A DNA stretch of 64,000 bases, from NCBI RefSeq assembly GCF_022581195.2, contig NC_061482.1, positions 6,448,001 through 6,512,000 of the forward strand, given 5' to 3'. Origin of the DNA: Helicoverpa zea (Eukaryota > Arthropoda > Insecta > Lepidoptera > Noctuidae). Position numbers and translations under genes: made by a program. Below are positions 43,801 through 55,800 of this stretch, piece by piece. Under the pieces are notes generated by a model that had not been told where the DNA came from, ran no database searches, and saw only the letters and a list, made by a program, of their open reading frames with translations. How positions within the stretch are numbered: the first letter of the stretch is position 1; each line of letters begins with the position of its first letter.

Positions 43801-46800
43801 TGTAAGCCCTTTACTCCTGAAAACCTCCTATTTTTAACAATAATGTAATAAAATTTTGGAATCTTAATTTGACCAACTTCCCGATCTTCAATTAGGATGA
43901 AATGTTCTACACGCTCTGAGTTCTGATAACTATACATGTAATTTCTTTAGTTTTTTAAACTTTTAATTTGTGTATACACAGAAGCTGTTGGTGTTGCTTT
44001 ATTAATAAATAAATATTTGCCGCAGGTGATCGCGCTGGAGAACAACATGGCGACTCCCAAAGCGTTCGGCGCACCATGTGGCGTGCTTAACAGCGGGATG
44101 GTGATTATCGTCCTGCTTTACGTGGCGGTGGGCGCGCTGGGATACGTGTTCTGCGTGTCTGACTGCAGCGACTCCGTCACTCTTGACCTGCCGCAAGGAC
44201 CGTGAGTATTCATTTGTTTATACATTAGTCGAGGTTACAACAGCGGGATGGTGATCATCGTCCTTCTGTACGTGGCAGTGGGAGCGCTGGGATACGTGTT
44301 CTGCGTATCTGACTGCAGCGACTCCGTCACTCTTGACCTGCCGCAAGGACCGTGAGTATTCATTTGTTTATGTATTAGTTGAGGTTACAACAGCGGGATG
44401 GTGATCATCGTCCTTCTGTACGTGGCAGTGGGAGCGCTGGGATACGTGTTCTGCGTATCTGACTGCAGCGACTCCGTCACTCTTGACCTGCCGCAAGGAC
44501 CGTTAGTATTCATTTGTTTATGAGGTTCTATGGCCAGTTTTGCCCGCGCCGTGTTGTGTGCCGTGTGTGGCGTTCTGTGTGTTTGACTGCAGCGACTCAA
44601 TCACGTTGGATCTAACGCAAGGACCGTTAGTATCCTTTTGTTTATCTTCAAAGTTACCGATATAGTTTCTGATAGCCTTATCTGGCAGATAAACTATAAG
44701 TTTTGGGTTCTCAAGTCTCGGATAGGAAATTCTGGCAGAAATAATAATTCATTTGTTTATTTAACAGTCAAAGTTGGCCAGGTTTACTGGTTACTGATAA
44801 AGTCTGATAGACTATCAAGAACTTGTATGACAGATACACTGTCACTTTTGGTGTCGGATACGTCTCAGATAGAAAAATTGGGCAGGAATTATAAGCAATC
44901 TCTATCTGTAAGATAGCATTAAGTAGGTATAACACAATTAACTGACGCTTTTGGTATCCAGTGAAACCGGGCCACATTGTTTCTCTAAGGGTGAGTAGCA
45001 CCATTTAAAATCATCATAAAATATTTAAACGTTTATTATCATAAATGATAAGATCGCGCCCGACATAAACTAAAGTAATATTATGAATTTACCATTTTAC
45101 CTCGCGACATTCACCTTAATTAGAATGGCCGCTGGTCAATTGCACTAATTAAGGACACGACTGTCTGAATGACTGACCAATATTCTTAGCATTAGGTCAA
45201 GATATTTTCCATTTTTATCGACATAAATATCACAATATAGGTACGTACTATAGGTATCGTAATGATAATGATGTTGCGGTCCTCCTAGCCGATAATCTGC
45301 CACGGCGGCTCTTCTCATATATGGAGATCAGCCAGATGTACAGCAGAACATATCATAGTGCACAAGCATTTCTGAAGACAGGGCCACTATTGAGAGACCT
45401 ATATGAGGGATCAGGCGTATGACCGACATTTACCTACTTGCTCTCCGATGGTATCATATATACGTATAGGGTCTTTAACTTTTTACGCGAGAAAAAGCTA
45501 GTTTATGCTCGACCCTAATGGACACTAAAAATAAAAATTTAAGACAAAAATTGTATCCTCCCACAATTCTACAATTTATTTTATGATACAAGACACAAAT
45601 GCATTTGCAACGAACACGTACGACAAATTATTACACACGCACAGATTCATGCCTTCACTTTGTTACGCCGTATGAATGACACACATCAACCTAATTTAAA
45701 ATACATTAATTTGTATCACAGCTGTTAACTACACTTCAAGGCGATTCGGAACTGTAGGCATAGTTTGTAAATGCCCCGCTGAACATTCATTGAATGATCA
45801 TTGACAAATTGGGTTTGGTATTTTTTATTTGAGCTTCAATGAATCAGTATTGACGTTGACAACTTTTATCGTTTATTGTATGATTGTCATTACTTGGAGT
45901 AATTCATAGAAAGTTTAAGTTGACTCCATCGCGACTGTGCTATGGATTTCCTGTTGCATTAGCTTTTATGAAATGCTATCCTGTTAAACCATGTGTCTGG
46001 ATTGGAGTGTCTGGATTCAATCCAGCTTGAACCATTCACCGTTTTCTCTAAGCCTTTACTCCGCTTCGAACCGCTACGGAATCTGCTTATCGCCGCCGGT
46101 ATTAGGGCATGCAATTTCGGTAAAACAAAAATTACCGGTAAAAATTCGGTAATAAAAATATTTTTACCGGTAAACCGGTAAAACGGTAATTTTTGTAATT
46201 TTTTTAAAATGTGATATTATAACAATAAGATTGGGTAGTTTTAAAGCAAAAACTAAATAATTATGCAAAGTATAAGGTGGTAAACGTTTTTTGTGTCGTG
46301 GGCCGTAACAAAAAACATGTCATTACCATCCGTACGCGATGTCGCCGACAAAATGCAAGAGAAACGGCTGCGATGGTACGGACATGTAAAAAGGAGTGAC
46401 ACCTGAGGACATCGGCAGTGTGAATGTGATACTCAATCTCAATATACCCGGTCAAAGGCGCAAAAGCAGGCCGAAACCGTGGTGGTTGTGTGTCGTAATG
46501 AATGACATGAAAATCTGCGAACTCGAAGAGGAAGATGTCTATTCAGGAGGATAGAGCGAAGTGGTAGAAGGAAGATACGGAAAGCCGATCCCGTCACAAG
46601 ACGGGATAAACGCTAAGAATTACCGTAAAAAATATATTTTTCATTGAAGGGAAAGCCCTTTTTTATGGTAAATCATCAAATGACAGACTCTTTCTGTCTA
46701 AAGCCCATGTTTTTTAGTAAGTGTTTTATGGACCAGGGTAGCGGTAATTCTTTCGAACAATCCCGCGGCCCCGGCAGGCCTTGGCCCTGCTGGGCCCCAC

Positions 46801-49800
46801 TGGGTTTGCTGACATCTCCCTGAGGATCCCGTGGAACAACGCGCGCCACTGACACGGGTCTGTTGTCTATGCAGACGGTGGAACGATGAGCCACCCGAAC
46901 TCAGCGCCCACAGACCGACGCCTACGGTGGCCGGGAGTCGTCTCTCGACCCTGGGCGCCCGTGGTGTCTTCCTGGTCCACTACAGCGGCTGGGATGAGAG
47001 GTGCTACTCGCAGTCGCTCCGCCGTCTCCTTCTCGAGCATGACTGCTTCGCAGAAGGGGCGACGGCTTCCCATTCCCTCTAGCTCCGGACCATGGCTTGA
47101 ACCAGGGAAGGACGCGAAAGGTCGCCGCTGCCTATTGCCTCGACGATAATACGGCGGTACCCTTCCCAGGCAGTGCACACCTGGACTGTGTGCTCCACCG
47201 TGTCCTCAGAGCTGTCCGCATGGTGGTGAAGTAAAAGCCCTTGCTCAGTAAGGTCATAGAGTAGGTAAAATAAGCATTAGCTACATTTGTACCTAGTATG
47301 AGCTGACAGCTATGAGGAAAAAAAAACAGAATAACCGAATGAATACAATTTGTTTAGATTTTTAAGATGAGGAAGAAGATTTGTATCTAACCTAGAGATA
47401 GTTAAGGACACACAAGTTTACTTTTCTAAAAAACAGCAACTTTAACACTCTTACAATACGTAATGTATGCAACATTACATTATATTCAGCTACATAACAA
47501 AGATTTGACGTTAAATGAACAATTGCTATATTTTATCAGAAAAACGTAAAAACCGGTAAATTACCGGTTTCATATTATTTTTACCGGTAATTTAAAACTC
47601 GCAAAAATGGGCGATTTACCGGTTAACCGGTATTGCATGCCCTAGCCGGTATCCGGGGCGCACTGATCTTTTACGGCTTTTCCCAATATAGGTACAATCT
47701 ATCCGTTAATTGGCTCAATAGAAATAGAATTTTGATATTAGCCCCATACAAGTAATACCATATTTCCATCTCTAGATTTTTTACTGGCTTGATCTAATAT
47801 TCTGCACGGTCATTAATCGTCTTATGATTTTATGATGATGAATAATGAATAATAAATCAATGTACTAATAATCGTGTCAATAAACTTTGTATTTCTGAAG
47901 TTAGCCATCGGATTCCTTGCTCATTCGTTGGGACTGATTTAGACAAGAAGCTTTTGTTATCCGCAGCCAGCTGCTGCTATTGACTTAACAATAGTAAAAA
48001 ATATGATAACAAAACTCTATCAACTGTGCATGCGGGTGGCGTAAACTTCAGAAATGCGAAGTTAGTTGGCGAGAACTACATACATCTTTTTGATTGACAT
48101 AGTGTAGTAAAGAACACCTGATACTATAAACAACAGAACCTATAATATGTTTATCTGTGTGGTTAGTGCCATGTACCGAGTGGGCAGTCGGCCGCAATGA
48201 CGCGTAGGAAACCGCATATGCGACAATGCTCAATGAACCAGCATGGTCATCTGATCATCCATTAACCACTTACAACAATAACCATACTGTGTAGGAATCT
48301 GTACTGTTTATAAATAAATAAGAAATTAACATTGTTTGAGGAGGCAGAAGAAAACCCTTGTATAGTAAGTTCAACTCAGTCTTGCGCGCGGCCTTATGTG
48401 TGGGTAACCCTTGTACATACACAGTGACTTTGTGTGCGTGACAAGAGGTACAGTCGGGTACAAATACAGTTATTTAGGGGTTACGGCTGTTTAAAGAAAA
48501 ACAGTTATTACGTAATTTAATGTTTATTTATTTATAATGATTCTGAATCGCTACTTGAAAAATCAAATGATGAATTTTCGGATTCGTTACTCTCACCGAG
48601 GTAAATTATAAATTTTGACTCCATGTCAAAATGTCTATAGTATTTTTCTTTTTTCTTTTGTACATGTCGACAAGTATTACCCAACATCCCTTCATCAATA
48701 TGACTTAAACGTTCATTTATGAGTTTCATTATTTCCGTCTTATTTTGGTCGACATTATGCGAAGCAATATTATTTTTTAAAATTCCCCACACATTTTGTT
48801 TACATTATTATACTAGATTATACGTCTTTTTACATTCTTAGTCCACACTTTTATTTATTGTCCGCGTACCCCGAGATCTAGAAAATATGTAAGGAGTATT
48901 TAATTCATCTTAGATATTTCACCTCATTTATTTCTTAGATACTGTCAACGTCAATTTGAAAAAACTTATGAGAAAATAATGAAAAACTGTAAAATGTAAT
49001 AATAAAAAGCTTTGAATGTTGTTTCATTTTTTGAAACGCTACCTGACTCCTTAAACATTTTCTCCGTGAAGAACTAGACATTTTCGTAAACGACTGTACC
49101 CATAACAAAAAGCGATAAGAACACGTCATGCTCGGACGAAGTCACTGTCACACGAATGAAAGTTGTATATTTACAAGCCGACGCACACATAGGGCGCGCA
49201 AATCTGAGTTGAACTATCTATACCCAGCTGAGTTCGATTCTAGTCTAACTGTGTAGTAATAGACGTCAGTGCTTGACAACAACTGCTTTATTCATATAAA
49301 AACTCATTACACAACAACTCCCCTTTTAAGAACATAACACACATACACTTCCCCCCTTAAAATAACATAAATCTTTAAATAACATAAATCTTAAAATTCT
49401 CAGGGAACAAAAACCTAACACAATTAATTGAAAGAAAATTAAAATGAAACAAGACTCTAAAATAAAGATTCAATACTAGTAAATAGTTTAGCTTTTGCCC
49501 TAGTCAATGGACCAGGCGGGATTCCGCTCGAGGTTACTGAAGGACCTGCTGCATCTTTCTCATTAGGTTGAATACCTCTTTCCTGATCAGAGGAAGCAGG
49601 TGCCACATCGATTGCCACCGGGATTGGCTCACATTTTATCAAATGTCGTCGGTTGCGCCTTACTTTATTGCCACAGCTTGTCTCAACAAAATAAGAACGA
49701 GGAAATCCCGCTTGCCCTATAACTTTACATCTTGTTCTTTTATTTTTCCCATTTAAACAAATAGCTTCGTCTCCACATTTTAGTTCCGGAAGAACTTTAG

Positions 49801-52800
49801 TGTTTCTATCGAACCACCTTTTAGAAATAATTTGCTTCTGCAACATTGTTTCATGTTCCTCAACTACTTTTGGTTTTAACATATTAACACTAACTGGTAA
49901 CTTACATCTTAACTGACGGCTCATTAGTAACTGTGATGGGGAACTAAGACCATCTCTTGGAGTATTCCTATAATTAAGTAAGGCCAGCTGAAAGTCACTG
50001 TTATATTGACGACCTCTGTGGCGCAAAGGTCACCAAGCCGGACTGCCGAACCTGAGGTCCCGGGTTCGATTCCCGGTTCGGTCGATATTTGTGTGATGAG
50101 CATGCTTGTTGGCCGTGGTCTGGGTGTTACTATATGTATTTATAAATATGTATATATGTAGCTATATGTAGTTTATCAGTTGTGTTAGCACCCATAACAC
50201 AAGTTAATAAATAACTTACCATGGGGCTAACCGACCGTGTGTGAAAAGGTGTCGCGACATTATTATCGCGACATTATTATCTCTTAAACATTTAATCAGC
50301 ATTGACTTGACAGTCTGAACTGCGCGCTCACTTTTCCCATTTGATTGGGGATAGTTAGGAGATGATGTTATGTGAGTAAACCCCCACTCCCCTGCAAATC
50401 GTCTAAACTCGCGACTGCAGTACTGTGTGCCATTATCTGTGACAAGTAGTTCAGGAATGCCATGCCTCGCAAATATTTGCTTAATTTCTTTTATAATGCT
50501 TGCCGACGTTATATTCGGTAACTCACAAACTTCCACATAGCTAGAATAATAATCCACAATCAAAAGAAAATACTTTCTCTTCCATTCAAAAATATCAGAT
50601 GCAACTTTATTCCACGGAATCGATGGAATCTCCACAGGTAATAATGGTTCCTTGGCAGGCGAATTTAAACATTCCTGGCATATAGAACAACGTTTAACAA
50701 ATAACTCAATGTCACGAGAAATGTTTGGCCAAAATATTGCTTGGCGCGCTCGGCGCTTACAGCGGTCTATACCCTGGTGGCCCTCATGAACGACCCGTAA
50801 CATTTCACCCCGTAAAGAAGCTGGTATTAAAATTATATCGTTTTTAAACACCACACCATCAACTTCATACAATTCATCTTTCATAGACCAAAAGGGCTTA
50901 ACAACATCCTCTACTTTACATTTGTGCTCCGGCCAACCCGAGTTAATGCACTTGATAAGCTCGCTTATTTCTCTATCATCGCGAGATGCCTTTTTTATTT
51001 CACATAGTTTATTGCATGAAATAGGAATGTTATTAACAATCATCGCTACCTGATACATTATATTTTTACTCAATATATTATCCTCATATAAATCAGGCAA
51101 CGGTGCACGCGACAGTGTATCGGGAATAAACATGTACTTTCCCGGTTTATAGCTCACAATTAAATCATACCCTTGTATTCTTAACATCATTCTTTGTAAG
51201 CGTGCTGGAACGGACATCAACGGCTTTTTAAAAATACTCTCCAATGGCTTATGATCGGATTCAACAACAACACGTTTCTTCCCAAAAATATATTGATGGA
51301 ACCTCTCACATGCAAACACAATGGCAAGGAGCTCCTTCTCAACCTGCGCGTACCGGCGCTGCGTGTCGGTGAGCGTGCGTGACGCGAACTCGACGGGGCG
51401 GCCCGCCTGCATGAGCACTGCGCCCAGCGCGTGCGCGCTCGCGTCCACCGACACCAGCACCGGCGCGCTCACGTCGTACAGCGCCAGCACCGGCGCGCTG
51501 CTCACCGCTCGACACAAACTCTGAAATGCACTGCGCTCAGCGCACTCCCACAACCACTCCGTGTCTTTACGAAGGAGGTTAGTTAGTGGTAATGCCAATT
51601 CAGAATATTTTGGTATAAACTTAGACAAGTAATTGACGGCACCCAAAAACCGTTCTAAACTTTTTCTGTCCGTAGGCTCTGGCATTTCCGTTATAGCCTT
51701 TACTTTATTGGAATCCGGCCTCATGCCGTTCCGATCAAATATATGCCCTAAATATGTTACCTCCCGAACTCCTATCTTACACTTAGCTTTATTAAATTTT
51801 AAATTTATCTCACGAGCCCTATTTAATAAAGCATCAAGTCTTCTGTCGTGCTCCTCTTTATCTTTTCCCCAGACTATAATATCATCAATAAAACTGTCAA
51901 CGCCCTCCAAATCTTCTAGAAGCTGGCGTATCTTACCATGAAACACTTCCGAAGCGCAATTTATTCCGAATGGTAAGCGTAAGAACTGGTACCTCCCGAA
52001 TGGGCTGATAAACGTGCATAAGTCAGCACTCTCCTGATCAAGCTGCACCGCCCAGAAACCGGAGTTAGCGTCCAGCACGGAGAAGTGCGTGGCGCCGTGC
52101 AGGCGTGCCGCCAGCTCGGTCACGGTGGGCAGCTGAAAGTGTGCGCGCCGAACTGCGCGATTCAGCTCCCGCGGGTCTAGACAAACACGAATGGTATTAT
52201 TTTTCTTAGCGACTATGACCAAAGGATGCACCCAGTCAGTTGGATGTGTGACCTTTCTGATCACCCCATATCTTTCCATTCGCTTGAGCTCTTCCGCCAA
52301 CTGGTCCCGTAAACTCAGTGGTATTTTCCTCGCTGCTGAGATAACAGGCCGTACTGACTTATCTATCACAATGTGATATTTACCAGGCAAACATCCTATA
52401 CCATCGAACAAGTCATCATATTGAGACAAATTTAATGAATGAATCCGCTTAATCAAATTCAATTGTATGCACGATATCCGTCCCAACACACTCTGACATT
52501 TCATATCGGCTATAGCAAATTTCAGTTCATATTGTTTACCTTTATAAACACAAGCTATATAGCACGTTCCCTTTACCGGTATTACATCGCCACTGTAAGA
52601 TTGTAACTTTATAACTTTATTACATTTCAAAATGCTAACATCTAAACCTAATTCTAAAAATCTCTCAAATGACATAACATTTATGTCGGCACCAGTGTCA
52701 AGTTTGAACTTCTCGGTACCACTGCCACACGATAATATTTCAAACCACGCACCTAGTCGTTTGTTTCCCTCAATCATGGAAATAAAAAATGAATCACCAT

Positions 52801-55800
52801 CATCCGACTCTGACTCACTTCGGTGTTTAATGTCGCATACGCGCGCTGTACCACCACCTTTATAAAACGCATTCGCTTTGCACACCTTCGCAAAGTGACC
52901 ACGATTTCCACACACGAAACACGTGCATTGATTCGCTGGACAATTTCCAGCCTGACAGCGCGGTGACAGGCCCCCGCAGCGAGCACATAGATGCGGGCTG
53001 GGCGCTGCGCCCCTGCGCGCGCCTCGCCGGCCGCCACCGGCACTCCCGCGACCTCGTCGCCGCTGCGCGCCAACCACGTCCACCTGCGCCACTCCCGAAC
53101 TCGTGCCAACAGCATCCATCTGCTGCTCGGATTCCCTGGATATTTCCTCGGCTTGGCATAGTTTTACAGCTTTGTCGAGATTCAGATCCTCACATCTCAA
53201 CAGCCGATCTCTCACCCTTAAACTTCGAATGCCACACACAATTCTATCTTTGATCAATTCGTCCTCAAGCTCTTTGAAGTTACAATTTTTCGAAAGGAGG
53301 CGTAACGCAGTAACATACTGTTGGATTGATTCGCCTTCCTCTTGGTTCCGAGTGAAAAATTTGTATCGAATTAGTGTAATATTTAATTTAGAAACAAAAA
53401 AACTATCGAACTTCTCAAGTAAAATTCTGATATCATCTCGATCCTCCTCCTTATCGAACGTAAATGTTTGGTATATGTCAAAACCTTCCGGACCAATTAA
53501 ATTTACCAGTAGACTCGCCTGAACCCCAGCAGTCTCTGTATAGGCACCCGAAGCTTTCAGGAACAGCGTGAGTTGTTGTCGCCACCGTTTCCACGCCTCT
53601 GCGCGGCTTGCAGGACCGCCGTCCAAACTCAACTCGGATGGTGGGCGAGCGTGTTCCATTATTTTTGTCGATAAAATTGCACCAAAATACGTATTTTATA
53701 ATAAATTTTGAAAAAATTTTCATCACCGCTGTCACCATGTAGTAATAGACGTCAGTGCTTGACAACAACTGCTTTATTCATATAAAAACTCATTACACAA
53801 CAAACTGGATGCAGCTGTCCCCTATAACTATGTCAGTTGGGAAAATTCTGGGCACGAATGAAAGTGAGGTTGTTCGTGACGCTGTCGCGGTAGAACGGCT
53901 GAGCCGATAAAGATGAATTTTTATGAAGATAGTGGCAGCCTGAAAAAGTTGCCTTATATATCCAAGTGCCTGACGAAGTTACTTCGACACGGACTTTTAA
54001 CAGCGGCAAACTCCCAGTTTACCGCAATAGCGTAGTTTTTTAAATCAAAACATACATTCTTATCTCATGAAATTACAGGACATCCTACCATTATTCAATA
54101 TTATAAACGACTAAGCTTTGTCTTCCTGTAAATCATAGAAATTATGATAGCGACCGATGTTCGCTAAGTATTTCTTACTATAAGATCCAGCAAGTGTCTG
54201 TCATTTTCTCAATAGGGTATTTTAGTCTAGATGAGAAAAAATTAAAAGTGTATTACAATGATTGTTTAGAGGAAAAGCAATCGGGAAATGTTAGTTTCAC
54301 TTCGTAAGGTACATAAATATATTTTTTATTGCAGTTTAAAGTTTTTAGGTTTTTTTATCTGTCTTTGAACACTACGAAATGTCGCCGCCATGCTAATGAC
54401 GTCATTACGGTAGTAAACAAAAGTGTATAACCTCTAAATATTATCCACATTTCCCAAAGTATTGATTCTTGAAGTAGTTAACCTATCATTAAAGAGTATA
54501 TTTCATTAGATAGGTAATGTTAATACAGTTACTTACATCAAAGTGATCTTCACAAAAGTATAAACGAGATTTATCTGATAACAGTCCGGGATCTCGTCTC
54601 GCAACTTTTAACCAAGTGTTTCTCATATTTATATCCACTGGTACTTGAATCCATAATTTGTCTGGTGTTTTTACACTAGTGTTCTCACATTCAGAAACAA
54701 CACACCAACGATACGGAGCATAATTACTCATTATTAAAATTTTCAATACATATCAAAATATGTATTACTGACAGCTGTAGTTTGTTTACTAACGTAATGA
54801 CGTCATGACCAAAAAACAATCATGGCGTCCGTTGTGTGCCGCGTTTTCGCGAAATACGCGCGAAATTTGAAATTATGATAAAACAATTAATTTATATTCG
54901 TACATAACGTGAGAAAAAAAAATATTTTTAGTTTTTTAGAGATATATTAAGACTAAAGAATTTATTTAAGATATATTTCAAAAATGCATATAATACCCTA
55001 TTATATCAGAGTCGCCAACTCCAGTCTGTCAGTCAGTAGGTGGGATGGAGTTCAACTACGAATGTGAATGAATACCGATACCGATTTATTTTAGTATTAA
55101 ATTAAAGAATACTATGATGTGCATGCATTAGTAGTTTTATCTTGTAGTTTGTATACTTATTGAAGTTTTTAAATCTCATAACATCAATGTTAGTATTGTT
55201 ACAGAAAAAAAAATCTTGTAGGCGTTTTTTCATCAGGTTTTGCTTGACATATTTTGTTAATATTTTTATTTACATATTTTATTATTTACGAAATCTGTCA
55301 AAACCTTAGACATATTCATCAGATAAAAGTTATCTGACGATTGAAAAATTGGCCCTAATTTTTTTTTGTACATGTGTGTTTTGTATATTGCAGACTGGCA
55401 ACCAGCGTGATAGCAATGTTCGCGATCGCCATCTTCATCAGCTACGGTCTTCACTGCTACGTGCCCGTCGAGGTGGTGTGGCGCGGGTACCTGCTGCCGC
55501 GGCTGCAGCGCTCCGGCACGCCGCCCGCACGTCTGCGCGTCGCGGAGTACGCGCTCCGAGTGGCGCTGTGTCTGCTTACCTGTGAGTTGTTTAGTAGCAC
55601 CTTCTTGGGGATATGTTGCCCTAGTGCAAGTTGGTCATGATGCCTTTAGAAGACATTAGGCTAGAGACATTATTAGCCAACTGGGCAGGACATACCTTGC
55701 TCTCTCTATTCCTTCACTCTCATAGCATGATGGGATGGTAATCCGACATGACAGGAGAGAGATCGTGCTATGAGGGTGAGAGAGTAGAGAGAGGACCTGT

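Larger units (their letters stand above)
46103..47644. mobile_element. hAT-like non-autonomous element with 8-bp target duplication
   Basis: Ends TAGGGCATGCAAT (46103) and ATTGCATGCCCTA (ending 47644) are inverted repeats, and GCCGGTAT flanks both (46095-46102 and 47645-47652). An 8-bp duplication with a TAGGG-type end is typical of hAT transposons. Both subterminal regions are rich in ACCGGTAA/TTACCGGT. No hAT transposase is seen; the interior instead holds two LINE fragments in opposite orientation. Confidence 0.88.
49252..53802 (-). mobile_element. Ty3/Gypsy-type LTR retrotransposon with 65-bp LTRs
   Basis: Full length. The two LTRs (49252-49316, 53738-53802) are identical over 65 bp, run TG...CA and are flanked by AACTG on both sides (49247-49251, 53803-53807). 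In element sense the LTR holds a TATA-like stretch and AATAAA. A primer-binding site beginning TGGTGACAGCGG lies directly after the 5' LTR (53720-53737) and a purine tract AAAAGGGGAG directly before the 3' LTR. The coding region is one long Gag-Pol frame followed by a SINE and the rest of integrase. No envelope gene is seen. Antisense to transporter copy C in its intron 6. Confidence 0.95.

Noticed and set aside
44241..44503. Mutually exclusive alternative copies of copy C exon 6
   Set aside because: The extra units lack the 5' half of the exon, and the only AG before them (TACAACAG) would give the wrong phase; kept as a duplication finding, not as exons.
46831..47178. Overlapping frames on both strands as a new GC-rich gene
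   Set aside because: The minus-strand reading matches a broken R1-type LINE tail inside a hAT-like element.
50011..50092. tRNA gene (strong B box GGTTCGATTCCCGG)
   Set aside because: The acceptor stem does not pair and the sequence continues into a SINE body and tail.
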